A stretch of DNA of 45,391 nt from a virus. Below, piece after piece: positions 22,638-30,671 of this stretch; position 1 is the stretch's first letter, and each line of letters begins with the position of its first letter. The notes beneath the pieces were generated by a model. That model did not search any database, had not been told where the DNA came from, and worked only from the letters and a program-made list of their open reading frames with translations. A program made the position numbers and the translations under genes. Where the stretch lies: IMG/VR virus record IMGVR_UViG_3300048797_000370, positions 1-45,391 of that record; one strand, given 5' to 3'.

Positions 22638-23144
22638 ATGAGTTTGCAAACACGCGTTGAATCCCTGGTCCTGCGCTTAGCCGCTGAGTTCAAGACCATT
22701 TATGCCCAAGTCGGCACGCTGGCCAATCTGTCGACCACCGACAAGACCAATCTGGTATCAAGCATCAATGAGTTGCGCAGCCAGATCAGCACGTTGGCCG
22801 GCATCACCATCATCGATGATGCCAACTCGGCGGCCATTGCCACCACGTTCTCGGCCAGCAAGATCACCACTTTGCTCGATGCCCTCAAGGCCGACTTGCT
22901 CGGTGGCGCAGATGCAGCGTTCGACACCCTCAAGGAATTGCAAACTGCCATTCTGAGTGACGAGAGTGGCATTACCGCGCTGCTGACAGCGGTGGACAAG
23001 CGCGTGCGTTTTGATGCGGCGCAGGCGCTCACGGCACCCGAGCAGGAGCAGGCGCGTCAAAACATCGGTGCCATCTCGGGGGCGTCCATTGGCAACCCGG
23101 ACACCGACTTCGTCGCTGCGTTCGAAGCCGCTCTCATTGCCTGA
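22638..23144 (+). CDS. Fibre-like structural protein
   Basis: A 168-residue protein built of helical, probably coiled-coil segments typical of phage fibre shafts: LSTTDKTNLVSSINELRSQI, then LLGGADAAFDTLKELQTAIL and LTAPEQEQARQNIGAISGAS. The last motif recurs in tail-fibre proteins. The location between terminase and gpW suggests a head fibre or a decoration attached to the capsid rather than the tail tip. It ends 24 bases before the next gene. A GGAG ribosome site is present. Confidence 0.65.
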   Translation: MSLQTRVESLVLRLAAEFKTIYAQVGTLANLSTTDKTNLVSSINELRSQISTLAGITIIDDANSAAIATTFSASKITTLLDALKADLLGGADAAFDTLKELQTAILSDESGITALLTAVDKRVRFDAAQALTAPEQEQARQNIGAISGASIGNPDTDFVAAFEAALIA

Positions 23145-23168
23145 TCGATTTGACCTGAGCGCTCAATC

Positions 23169-23561
23169 ATGACCCTGGCTCAACACATCACCGAATTGGC
23201 GCAAAGGCTGGCGCGCGAGATCAAGACTCGCATCAACGCCGATCACCCGGGCGTGGCCAAAGCCTGGGTCTGCTTTGGCTTTGAGAACAGTGATGTAGTG
23301 ATTCGGGCCTCTTTTAATGTCAGCACCGTAACGCGCATGGGCTCGGGCGTGTACCGGGTGAGTTTCACTCTCGCAATGGTCGATGCCAACTACTGCTGGC
23401 AGGCCTTTGCGCGTAACGCAGGCAATCAGTCCTCCATGAAGCAAGCCGCGGCGCGCTTGTTGGCTGAGACCAAAACTCCTGAGTTTGTGGATGTGATTTG
23501 CACGACCGCCTCTGGCACTTTGTCTGACACCACCGAGATGAACATCACTGTTTGGCGCTGA
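23169..23561 (+). CDS. Structural protein partner of the fibre-like gene
   Basis: A 130-residue protein with a beta-rich central part (AWVCFGFENSDVVIRASFNV, MGSGVYRVSFTLAMVDANYC) and an end of TTEMNITVWR. This looks like a small globular tip domain as found at the ends of phage fibres. No catalytic motif. It presumably works with the preceding shaft-like protein. The function is inferred from the layout. Confidence 0.6.
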   Translation: MTLAQHITELAQRLAREIKTRINADHPGVAKAWVCFGFENSDVVIRASFNVSTVTRMGSGVYRVSFTLAMVDANYCWQAFARNAGNQSSMKQAAARLLAETKTPEFVDVICTTASGTLSDTTEMNITVWR

Positions 23562-23562
23562 T

Positions 23563-23784
23563 ATGTCCTACACACAAGACCAACTCGAAGCCCTACAGGC
23601 GGCGCTCGCCCATGGAGAAAGACGCGTCACCTTTGGTGACAAGACGGTCGAATACCGATCCATCGAAGAACTGCGCGAGGCTTTGCACGAAGTGCAAAGC
23701 GGGATGTTCAAGCAAGCCGTCGCCACTGGTTTATGGCCGCGCGCACCCCGGCAAATCCAGATCAACACCTCCAAGGGCACCTGA
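23563..23784 (+). CDS. Head-to-tail joining protein, gpW family
   Basis: A 73-residue protein with the usual gpW pattern: YTQDQLEALQAALAHGERRV at the start, DKTVEYRSIEELREAL in the middle, and a short tail. In lambda, W fills the portal channel and allows tail attachment. It lies directly upstream of the portal gene, as in lambda, and its stop overlaps the portal start (TGATG). Confidence 0.9.
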   Translation: MSYTQDQLEALQAALAHGERRVTFGDKTVEYRSIEELREALHEVQSGMFKQAVATGLWPRAPRQIQINTSKGT

Positions 23785-25304
23785 TGCAAAAACGTCCCTT
23801 GATGGGCTGGTTCAGTACCATTCGTAAAAAACTCCTGGCTCCAACGCCCACTTACGACGGCATCGGTCCCGGCAGGCGCGCGCTGGCCTGGTCGGTGGGC
23901 AACCCCGGCGCAGTCTCAGCCATGCTGTTCAATCAAAATGAACTGCGCGCCAAGAGCCGCGACCTGGTGCGCCGCAATGCCTGGGCCAACTCGGCGTTGG
24001 AATCCTATGTGGCCAATGCCATCGGCACCGGGATCAAACCACAGTCGATGCTCACCAATGCTGTGCAGCGCGAAGCCGTGCAGGCGTTGTGGCGCAACTG
24101 GACGGTGGATGCTGATGCTGCGGGACTCACCGACTTCTACGGCCTGCAAGCCATGGCGTGCCGCGCCATGCTCGAAGGTGGCGAGGCCCTGGTGCGCCTG
24201 CGCTACCGCCGACCTGAGGATGGCCTGAGTGTCGCCCTGCAACTGCAAGTGTTGGAACCAGAGCACTTGCCGGTGCACCTGAACACCACTACGGACAGCG
24301 GCAACCTGATTCGCGCGGGCATCGAGTTTGACCGCCTGGGCCGACGCGTGGCCTACCACCTGTACCGCGCGCATCCCGAGGACGGCATGCTCGCGCCGAT
24401 GTCGGGTGCCGGGGACCAGAGCACGGTTCGGGTCGATGCCAAAGAAATCGTGCATCTGTACCGCGCCCTGCGCCCGGGTCAGATTCGCGGTGAGCCGTGG
24501 CTGGCACGAGCACTGGTGAAGCTGCACGAACTCGACCAGTATGACGATGCGGAGTTGGTGCGCAAGAAGACTGCGGCCATGTTTGCCGGCTTTGTGACAC
24601 GCCTCACCCCCGAAGACAACCTGCTCGGTGAAGGGTTGCCTGATGCAAGCGGCGTGGCGCTGGCCGGGTTGGAACCGGGAACTATGCAGATTCTTGAGCC
24701 AGGTGAGGACATCAAGTTCTCGCAACCGGCCGATGTGGGCGGGTCTTACTCGGAATTCTTGAGGATGCAGTTTCGCGCGGTGGCCGCCGCCATGGGTGTT
24801 ACTTATGAGCAACTCACCGGCGACCTCACCCAGGTCAACTACTCCTCGATTCGCGCCGGACTGCTGGAATTTCGGCGCAGGGTGGAGTCCTTGCAGCATG
24901 GTGTGATCGTGCACCAGTTGTGCCGACCGATCTGGCAAGCCTGGATGGATCAGGCGGTGCTCGAAGGTGCTTTGAATCTGCCGGGCTACGGTTTGGGGAG
25001 CAACGCGCAAAGACGGGACTACCAGATATGCAAATGGATTCCGCAGGGCTGGCAGTGGGTTGACCCCTTGAAGGAAGCCGATGCCATGAAGGCGGCGATT
25101 CGTTCAGGCCTCATGAGTCGCTCTGAGGCGATCTCGGCCAATGGCTATGACGCCGAAGACGTTGATCGGGAGATTGCCGCAGACAACGCGCGCGCTGACA
25201 GCTTGGGTCTGGTGTTTGACTCAGATCCGCGCAATGAATTGGCTGCGGCACCGACAGTTACCGCTCCTGTGGTCGCCCCAGATACCTCACCTCAAGGAAA
25301 CTGA
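23784..25304 (+). CDS. Portal protein (lambda gpB family)
   Basis: A 506-residue portal. Seen are RRNAWANSALESYVANAIGT near the N-terminus, LQLQVLEPEHLP, and the family signature FRAVAAAMGVTYEQLTGDL with NYSSIRAGLLEFRR near residues 330-365. The C-terminal 60 residues are acidic and disordered-looking. Twelve copies should form the DNA channel at one capsid vertex. The ATG at 23784 overlaps the gpW stop and is preferred over 23733, which would overlap gpW by 50 bases. Confidence 0.95.
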   Translation: MQKRPLMGWFSTIRKKLLAPTPTYDGIGPGRRALAWSVGNPGAVSAMLFNQNELRAKSRDLVRRNAWANSALESYVANAIGTGIKPQSMLTNAVQREAVQALWRNWTVDADAAGLTDFYGLQAMACRAMLEGGEALVRLRYRRPEDGLSVALQLQVLEPEHLPVHLNTTTDSGNLIRAGIEFDRLGRRVAYHLYRAHPEDGMLAPMSGAGDQSTVRVDAKEIVHLYRALRPGQIRGEPWLARALVKLHELDQYDDAELVRKKTAAMFAGFVTRLTPEDNLLGEGLPDASGVALAGLEPGTMQILEPGEDIKFSQPADVGGSYSEFLRMQFRAVAAAMGVTYEQLTGDLTQVNYSSIRAGLLEFRRRVESLQHGVIVHQLCRPIWQAWMDQAVLEGALNLPGYGLGSNAQRRDYQICKWIPQGWQWVDPLKEADAMKAAIRSGLMSRSEAISANGYDAEDVDREIAADNARADSLGLVFDSDPRNELAAAPTVTAPVVAPDTSPQGN

Positions 25305-25306
25305 CC

Positions 25307-26842
25307 ATGTTTTTGCCACACTTGGCGTCTCGTCTTTACGGGACGCCGCTGCTGCTTGCGCGCTCCAAACTCGACATCATCCTCTCGGTGCTGGGTAGTC
25401 GCGTTGGCTGGAGCGAATCTGCGCCGGATCTGGCGCATTCGGCCAATTCGGCCCATTCGTCTCGATTGGGACCGTTTTCTTTGGTGAATTTGCCCCAAGA
25501 CCTCTCCAGTACGACCAGCGGTATCGCCATCATCAGCGTCACAGGCTCACTGGTGCGCCGAAGTATCGGTGTGGATGCGCAATCAGGCTTGATGAGCTAC
25601 GCGGAGATCGCCAGTGCGATGGACAGTGCGGCAAATGACCCGTCAATCTCGGGGATCTTGCTCGATATTGACTCACCCGGAGGCGAAGCCGGTGGTGTCT
25701 TTGAATTGGCGCAGCACATTCGCGAAATCGATGCCATCAAACCGGTGTGGGCGCTTTCCTGCGACAGCGCTTATTCCGCCGCCTATGCCATTGCCTGCGC
25801 GGCGTCGCGAGTATTGGTGACCCAAACCGGCGGTGTGGGCTCGATCGGCGTGATTGCCATGCATGTTGATCAATCGGCTCGTGATGCCCAGCAGGGTTAT
25901 CGCTTTACTGCGGTGACCGCGGGGGAATGCAAGAACGACCTTTCGCCGCATGAACCCATGAATAAGGCATCAACCGCGCGACTGCAAGCCGAGGTGGACC
26001 GACTCTATGGTTTGTTTGTTGATCATGTGGCCGCCATGCGTGGCATCTCAGCAAAAGCAGTGCGCGCCACCCAGGCAGCGAGTTACTTCGGACCCGAAGC
26101 CGTGGATGTAGGGCTCGCGGATGCGCTCTGCGCCTCGGATCAGGTCATCGCAGAGTTTGCCGCTTACTTGGCGGGCAGTCGGGTGCCCAGTCTGGTGCGA
26201 GCAAGTGCCACTCGGGTGATTTCCACATCGGCTGCGGCCTTTGCTGCGGATGACTCGGATTCTGCTGCGACAAAGCCAATGCAACCACCAAGTTCACCCC
26301 TTCTTAACGTCAACTCAAAGGAGATTCTTATGACGCAAGACTCACGGCCCAATACGGTGCCGATTACCCCAGATGCCATCACTCCAGTGCCAGCAACAGC
26401 TGCTGATCTGCCAACCACTGACGGCAAGCCCGATGAGGATGTGGCCCCAGGTGCAGTGCCAGCGCCTGCATCCAAGCCAGATCAAGCCGTAGTGAGTGAG
26501 GCGACAAGCTCTGCAAACGCTTCTTCCACATCGAGTGCGATGCCAATTGCAACGCCCAATGAACTCTCCGGCGCGATTGCCAGCGCAACGCTCGCAGCGC
26601 ACGCACAGGCCCAGGAAATTGCCGAGTTGTGTCAATTGGCTGGTCAAAGCACGCGCATTGCCAGCTTTTTGGCCCAAGGAGTGACATCAAACCAGGTGCG
26701 GCAAACCCTGTTGCAGGCGCGCGCCCAAAGTGAAGAAATAACTTCCCTGATCCACCCGGATGCGCCATCAAAAGCCGCTGCGGCCAACGCCGGTGTCTCC
26801 GCCATCCTGATGGCCGCTGTTAGAAAACTAACAGCGCATTAA
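25307..26842 (+). CDS. S49 head maturation protease with scaffold tail (gpC-like)
   Basis: A 511-residue protein. Residues 60-300 are an SppA/S49 peptidase: SGILLDIDSPGGEAGG, then SAYSAAYAIAC with Ser157 as likely nucleophile, and TAGECKNDLSPHEPM with Lys209 as the likely base. From about residue 310 it changes to a Pro/Ala/Ser-rich linker and then helices typical of a scaffold. As in lambda C, the enzyme would cleave the portal and itself during prohead maturation. An internal ribosome site at residue 342 produces the scaffold separately (see nested entry). Confidence 0.9.
   Translation: MFLPHLASRLYGTPLLLARSKLDIILSVLGSRVGWSESAPDLAHSANSAHSSRLGPFSLVNLPQDLSSTTSGIAIISVTGSLVRRSIGVDAQSGLMSYAEIASAMDSAANDPSISGILLDIDSPGGEAGGVFELAQHIREIDAIKPVWALSCDSAYSAAYAIACAASRVLVTQTGGVGSIGVIAMHVDQSARDAQQGYRFTAVTAGECKNDLSPHEPMNKASTARLQAEVDRLYGLFVDHVAAMRGISAKAVRATQAASYFGPEAVDVGLADALCASDQVIAEFAAYLAGSRVPSLVRASATRVISTSAAAFAADDSDSAATKPMQPPSSPLLNVNSKEILMTQDSRPNTVPITPDAITPVPATAADLPTTDGKPDEDVAPGAVPAPASKPDQAVVSEATSSANASSTSSAMPIATPNELSGAIASATLAAHAQAQEIAELCQLAGQSTRIASFLAQGVTSNQVRQTLLQARAQSEEITSLIHPDAPSKAAAANAGVSAILMAAVRKLTAH
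26330..26842 (+). CDS. Nested in-frame scaffold protein (Nu3-like)
   Basis: Within the protease gene, AAAGGAG at 26318-26324 lies six bases before an in-frame ATG at 26330. It would give a 170-residue protein identical to the C-terminal third of the protease. It begins with a disordered Pro/Thr-rich part and ends in helices (ASATLAAHAQAQEIAELCQL, then a stretch with QVRQTLLQARAQSEE). Lambda makes its scaffold Nu3 from within gene C in just this way. The strong ribosome site argues that it is real. Confidence 0.75.
   Translation: MTQDSRPNTVPITPDAITPVPATAADLPTTDGKPDEDVAPGAVPAPASKPDQAVVSEATSSANASSTSSAMPIATPNELSGAIASATLAAHAQAQEIAELCQLAGQSTRIASFLAQGVTSNQVRQTLLQARAQSEEITSLIHPDAPSKAAAANAGVSAILMAAVRKLTAH
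26816..26835 (+). other. Perfect hairpin at the end of the protease/scaffold gene
   Basis: GCTGTTAG-AAAA-CTAACAGC is an eight-base stem inside the last codons, four bases before the stop codon. No T-run follows, so it may stabilise or punctuate the message before the highly expressed decoration and capsid genes. Confidence 0.5.
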
Positions 26843-26894
26843 ACGGCTGAAATTCACAAATTTCTCTCAACCATTTTGAAACAAGGACTCCCTT

Positions 26895-27275
26895 ATGAAC
26901 ACGATCAACGAAGCGCCCAACCTGGGCGACCTGCTCAAGTACGAAGAAGACTCTCTGCGCTACTCGCGCGAGGTCGCCACCGTCGCGGCTGGCCAAAACC
27001 TGGAACTCGGCGCGGTGGTTGCGCGTGAGACTGCCTCGGGCAAGCTCAAACGACTCGACCCGGCAGCCTCTGACGGCACCGAAGTAGCGACTGGCATCTT
27101 GCTGCTCGCAGTTGACGCCAGTCTGATGGATGTGGCGGGCTCGCTCCTTCTTAGTCGTCACGCGGTGGTGGCATCCAGCGCGGTGATCTGGCCTGTAGGC
27201 ATCAGCGCGCCAGACCAGACAGCGGCTACGGACACCCTGGCAACGCTTGGCATCCTGATTCGTCAATCCGCCTGA
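26895..27275 (+). CDS. Head decoration protein (gpD-like)
   Basis: A 126-residue protein with the family pattern: VATVAAGQNLELGAVVARET, then TGILLLAVDASLMDVAGSLL and a C-terminal LGILIRQSA. It is slightly longer than lambda D (110). Trimers should bind and stabilise the expanded capsid. It sits between the scaffold and major capsid genes, as in lambda. AAGGA precedes the start. Confidence 0.85.
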   Translation: MNTINEAPNLGDLLKYEEDSLRYSREVATVAAGQNLELGAVVARETASGKLKRLDPAASDGTEVATGILLLAVDASLMDVAGSLLLSRHAVVASSAVIWPVGISAPDQTAATDTLATLGILIRQSA

Positions 27276-27303
27276 TTCACCCTTTTATTTGGAGACCCTC
27301 AGC

Positions 27304-28308
27304 ATGAACAACCCTTTCAACAATCCCGCCTTCTCGATGGCATCCTTGAGCGCCGCCATCAACATCATTCCGAACCGCTTTGGCCGCATCGAGGCTTTAA
27401 AACTCTTTCCAGAAAAACCGGTGCGCACGCGTCAGATTCTGGTGGAAGAACAAAACGGTGTGCTCAACTTGCTGCCGACTCTGCCACCGGGCTCGCCCGG
27501 CACGGTGGGCACGCGAGGCAAACGCAAGATGCGCTCGTTTGTGATTTCTCACATCCCGCATGATGATGTGGTGCTGCCCGATGAAGTCCAGGGCATTCGC
27601 GCCTTTGGCAGTGAGACCGAAATGGAAACCATCGCTTCGGTGATGGCCCGCCACCTACAGACCATGCGCAACAAGCATGCGATCACCCTGGAAAACCTGC
27701 GCATGGGTGCTTTGAAGGGTGTCATTCTTGATTCAGACGGATCGGTCATCTACAACCTTTTTGATGAGTTTGGCATCACGCCCACCGCGATCAACTTCGA
27801 TCTGGCCAATGCCGCGTCCAACGTCAAGAAGAAGTGTGCTGATGTGCTGCGCCACTTTGAGGACAACCTCAAGGGAGAATTCATGACAGCGGTGCACTGC
27901 CTGTGTTCACCCGAGTTCTTTGATGCGCTGACCGATCACGTCAAAGTGAAAGATGCATTTGCCTACAGCCAGCAGCGTGCGGTGCTGATTGACGATATGC
28001 GCGCCGGGTTCACGTTTGGTGGTGTGACGTTCGAAGAATACCGGGGCCAGGCCACGGACATGGACGGCGTGACGCGGCGCTTTATTGCGGCGGGCGAAGC
28101 GCATGCGTTTCCGCTGGGCACGGTCGACACGTTCAGCACCTACTACGCTCCGGCCGACTTCAACGAGACTGCCAACACGCTGGGCCAGGCCCTGTACGCC
28201 AAGCAGCAACCGCGCAAGTTCGAGCGCGGCACCGACTTGCACACGCAGAGCAACCCGCTGCCGATGTGCCACCGCCCGGGCGTGCTGGTCAAGCTGACGA
28301 TGGCTTGA
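27304..28308 (+). CDS. Major capsid protein (gpE family)
   Basis: A 334-residue capsid protein with the gpE signatures RTRQILVEEQNGVLNLLPTL and KMRSFVISHIPHDDVVLPDE, plus the strand-rich DADG-like end (TFGGVTFEEYRGQATDMDGV). It folds in the HK97 manner. The ATG at 27304 follows GGAG and is preferred over 27289. The stop overlaps the next start (TGATG). Confidence 0.95.
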   Translation: MNNPFNNPAFSMASLSAAINIIPNRFGRIEALKLFPEKPVRTRQILVEEQNGVLNLLPTLPPGSPGTVGTRGKRKMRSFVISHIPHDDVVLPDEVQGIRAFGSETEMETIASVMARHLQTMRNKHAITLENLRMGALKGVILDSDGSVIYNLFDEFGITPTAINFDLANAASNVKKKCADVLRHFEDNLKGEFMTAVHCLCSPEFFDALTDHVKVKDAFAYSQQRAVLIDDMRAGFTFGGVTFEEYRGQATDMDGVTRRFIAAGEAHAFPLGTVDTFSTYYAPADFNETANTLGQALYAKQQPRKFERGTDLHTQSNPLPMCHRPGVLVKLTMA

Positions 28309-28613
28309 TGGTGACGCTGATCGAGCGCGTGTATGCATCGGCTGCCAGTGCGGGGTTTTTAAAGACCTGCGTCTGGCAGCCCTTGGATGGCAGCGCTGTC
28401 CAGACCCACTCGGTGGGCTGGGTGGCGGCGGACCAGGATGTGCTCTCGGGACTGACTTCCAGCACCGAGTATGTGATGACGTACCCGAACACCGCCTTTA
28501 CCGGCTTGGCGTCGCGTGACTCCGTGCAGATTGGCGGTGTGGCGTATCAGGTGCGTGAAGTTCAGGCCGTCGGCGATGGCTCTGAACTCCGGGCCAAACT
28601 GATGCGGGTGTAG
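28308..28613 (+). CDS. Head-tail connector protein (gpFII-like)
   Basis: A 101-residue beta-rich protein (SVQIGGVAYQVREVQAVGDG, ending ELRAKLMRV), the layout and size of lambda FII-type head-tail attachment proteins, which close the head after packaging. Position directly after the capsid gene supports this. The ATG at 28308 overlaps the capsid stop; the longer start at 28266 lies inside the capsid gene and is rejected. Confidence 0.7.
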   Translation: MVTLIERVYASAASAGFLKTCVWQPLDGSAVQTHSVGWVAADQDVLSGLTSSTEYVMTYPNTAFTGLASRDSVQIGGVAYQVREVQAVGDGSELRAKLMRV

Positions 28614-28616
28614 ATC

Positions 28617-29063
28617 ATGGCCGTCAACTCCATTCGAGAACGAATCTTGCAAACCATCGTAGCCACCTTGACCCCTGTGGCCACAGCCCAGGGTGCCACG
28701 GTCTGGCGCACACCGGCAGTGGCCATCACGCGCGATCAATGTCCGGCGCTGGTCGTGTTTGCCGAGAGCGAGTCGATCGCTGAGCGCTGCAATGATCGTG
28801 TCAGCCGCGAACTTATTGTTCGCCTTGTGGCGCTGGCGCGCGCCGTGCCGCCATTGGTTCCCGAAACCCTGGCCGATGAGTTGCTCTGCGCAGCGCATGC
28901 CGCACTCATGCTTGACACCAATCTGGGCGGTCTGGCGTTTGGCATCCGGGAGGTCGAGTGCGATTGGGAAGTGGAGGATGCCGATGCGCTGGCTTGCGCT
29001 ATTCCGGCGCGCTACCAGATCACTTATCGCACGCTGGTCAGTGATCTCTCAACCCTTGGATAA
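28617..29063 (+). CDS. Tail terminator/completion-like protein
   Basis: A 148-residue protein with an N-terminal helix (IRERILQTIVATLTPVATAQ) and later strands (RVSRELIVRLVALARAVPPL, ...YQITYRT). This resembles tail terminator (lambda U) or minor tail Z proteins in overall layout. The position between the connector and the tail tube genes supports a role at the head-tail joint. The exact class is uncertain. Confidence 0.6.
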   Translation: MAVNSIRERILQTIVATLTPVATAQGATVWRTPAVAITRDQCPALVVFAESESIAERCNDRVSRELIVRLVALARAVPPLVPETLADELLCAAHAALMLDTNLGGLAFGIREVECDWEVEDADALACAIPARYQITYRTLVSDLSTLG

Positions 29064-29068
29064 AAACC

Positions 29069-29296
29069 ATGACCCAACTTGTTTTATTGAAACCGCACAC
29101 CCACGCGCTCGTTGCCCATTTGCCGGGTGATCGGATCGATGTGGATCCTGTGACTGCCCAGTGGCTTCTGACGCACGGTGTGGCGGCCGCAGTGCCACCA
29201 AAAGCTGAACCCCAAACCAAAGCAGCCAAATCAGCCAACTATTTCCAGGCATCACCCACTCATCAACCAACTTTTAAGAAGGAACCTCAACCATGA
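29069..29296 (+). CDS. Small phage protein of unknown function (DUF7210-like)
   Basis: A 75-residue protein. The first half (LLKPHTHALVAHLPGDRIDV followed by TAQWLLTHGVA) resembles short proteins found in many phages between head and tail genes (my recollection is DUF7210). The second half is a disordered, Lys/Pro-rich tail. Stop and next start overlap (ATGA). The function is unknown. Confidence 0.65.
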   Translation: MTQLVLLKPHTHALVAHLPGDRIDVDPVTAQWLLTHGVAAAVPPKAEPQTKAAKSANYFQASPTHQPTFKKEPQP

Positions 29297-30045
29297 GCAC
29301 TTATGCATCTTTCCAGGGCCGCGTATTCTTGGGTAAACGCGACATTGATGGCAAGCCCACCGAGGTGCGCTCACCCGGTAACGTGGCCGAACTCAAACTC
29401 TCGCTCAAAACCGATGTGCTCGAGCACTACGAGAGCCAGAGCGGCCAGCGCACGCTCGACCACCGCATGGTCAAGCAAAAGTCGGCCACGGTGAATCTGA
29501 CGATCGAGGAATTCACCAAAGAAAACCTGGCACTTGCCCTGTACGGCAACTTTGTGGTCGGCACACCCGGCACCGTCACTGATGAACCTGTGGGTGGCGC
29601 TGAACCGGTGATCGGTGAGCGCTACTTTCTGGCGCACCCCAAGGTCGACACTTTGGTGGTGGTCGACTCTGCCGGCACACCTGCAACGCTGACTGCTGGC
29701 ACGCACTACACGGCCGATGCCGATTTCGGGGCGGTGCAGTTTCTGGACGTTGCCACGTTCACTGCGCCTTTCAAGGCCAGTTATGCCTTTGGTGTGGCCA
29801 CCGAGATCGGCATCTTCACGCAGCCCTTGCCCGAGCGCTACCTGCGTCTGGAAGGACTCAACACGGCGCAAGGCAATGCCAAAGTGCTCGTTGAGTTGTA
29901 CCGGGTCGCGTTCGATCCCTTGAAAGAGATTTCGTTTATCTCGAACGAGTACAACAAGTTTGAGATGGAAGGCTCGCTTTTGGCGGACTCAAGCAAACCG
30001 TTCGACGCGGTGCTCGGACAGTTCGGAAAAATCGTTCAAGTCTAG
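29293..30045 (+). CDS. Major tail tube protein
   Basis: A 250-residue, strand-rich protein of the size expected for a siphovirus tail tube subunit. It has an N-terminal ASFQGRVFLGKRDIDGKPTE, an insert rich in Gly/Thr (VVGTPGTVTDEPVGGAEPVI) and a C-terminal end (EFISNEYNKFEMEG-like, then PFDAVLGQFGKIVQV). It is placed between the connector genes and the tail chaperone, the standard position. ATGA coupling to the upstream gene. Confidence 0.8.
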   Translation: MSTYASFQGRVFLGKRDIDGKPTEVRSPGNVAELKLSLKTDVLEHYESQSGQRTLDHRMVKQKSATVNLTIEEFTKENLALALYGNFVVGTPGTVTDEPVGGAEPVIGERYFLAHPKVDTLVVVDSAGTPATLTAGTHYTADADFGAVQFLDVATFTAPFKASYAFGVATEIGIFTQPLPERYLRLEGLNTAQGNAKVLVELYRVAFDPLKEISFISNEYNKFEMEGSLLADSSKPFDAVLGQFGKIVQV

Positions 30046-30060
30046 ATTGCGAGATGAACC

Positions 30061-30453
30061 ATGACTGATTTAGAAAAGCTGATTCCACAAGACACCTTGC
30101 TTGAGATCGCAGGCGAGGGCGTGGCAATCTCACCGCTCAAAGTGGGCCAGTTGCCCGCATTTCTGCGCTGCATCTCACCGATGATTGGACAACTCAATAC
30201 GCCGCAAATCGACTGGCTCACGCTCTTGGGTGAGCACGGCGACGATTTGTTGTCCGCCATCGCCATTGCGGTCAAAAAGCCGCGCGAGTGGGTCGATGGT
30301 CTGGCCGCCGATGAAGCGCTCTTGCTGGCGGCCAAGGTGATGGAGGTGAACGCTGATTTTTTTACCCGGACGGTGATCCCCAAACTCGACGCTCTGTTCA
30401 ATCAGAGCCAAGGGATCATGGCAAGTTCTGGTTTGACCTCGTCCAGCGCCTGA
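30061..30453 (+). CDS. Tail assembly chaperone, short form (gpG-like)
   Basis: A 130-residue helical protein (ISPLKVGQLPAFLRCISPMI, then DWLTLLGEHGDDLLSAIAIA and AKVMEVNADFFTRTVIPKLD) that resembles phage tail assembly chaperones binding the tape measure. It ends in a Ser/Thr-rich tail. Seven Ts at 30357-30363, in register T-TTT-TTT, allow a -1 slip into the following frame. Position just before the tape measure module is diagnostic. Confidence 0.8.
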   Translation: MTDLEKLIPQDTLLEIAGEGVAISPLKVGQLPAFLRCISPMIGQLNTPQIDWLTLLGEHGDDLLSAIAIAVKKPREWVDGLAADEALLLAAKVMEVNADFFTRTVIPKLDALFNQSQGIMASSGLTSSSA

Positions 30454-30671
30454 TCTGTCACGGTCACCGATTGAGCGACGTTCTGAACTACACATTGGCG
30501 CAGGTGCGCGGCTTTGCCAGTGCCATTAACCGCCTGGACGCCGCGCGCGACGCGCAACTCCTGTCTCTGATTGCCATCGGCAGCCGGGGTGATGCAAAGA
30601 ACCTGGATCAAACGCTAGAGCGCCTGAGCACCACCGCCCATCTTCATGAAAATATCCTTCAGCATCGATAG
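30363..30671 (+). CDS. Tail assembly chaperone extension, -1 frame (gpT-like)
   Basis: This frame has no good start: the only candidate, TTG at 30471, lacks a ribosome site. But it stays open back through 30363 and encodes conserved-looking sequence before that TTG (GKFWFDLVQRLICHGHRLSD), then VLNYTLAQVRGFASAINRLD. Such a segment fits the T part of a G-T frameshift product. The slip is placed at the seven-T run but could be elsewhere before 30420. It ends inside the next gene (26-base overlap). Confidence 0.65.
   Translation, partial: YPDGDPQTRRSVQSEPRDHGKFWFDLVQRLICHGHRLSDVLNYTLAQVRGFASAINRLDAARDAQLLSLIAIGSRGDAKNLDQTLERLSTTAHLHENILQHR

Noticed and set aside
23916-25010. 364-residue leftward frame inside the portal gene
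   Set aside because: His/Gln/Arg-rich shadow of a strongly supported portal gene; no ribosome site or family features.
30471-30671. Independent 66-residue gene starting at TTG 30471
   Set aside because: No ribosome site; protein-like sequence extends upstream of the TTG in the same frame, which fits a frameshift product better.
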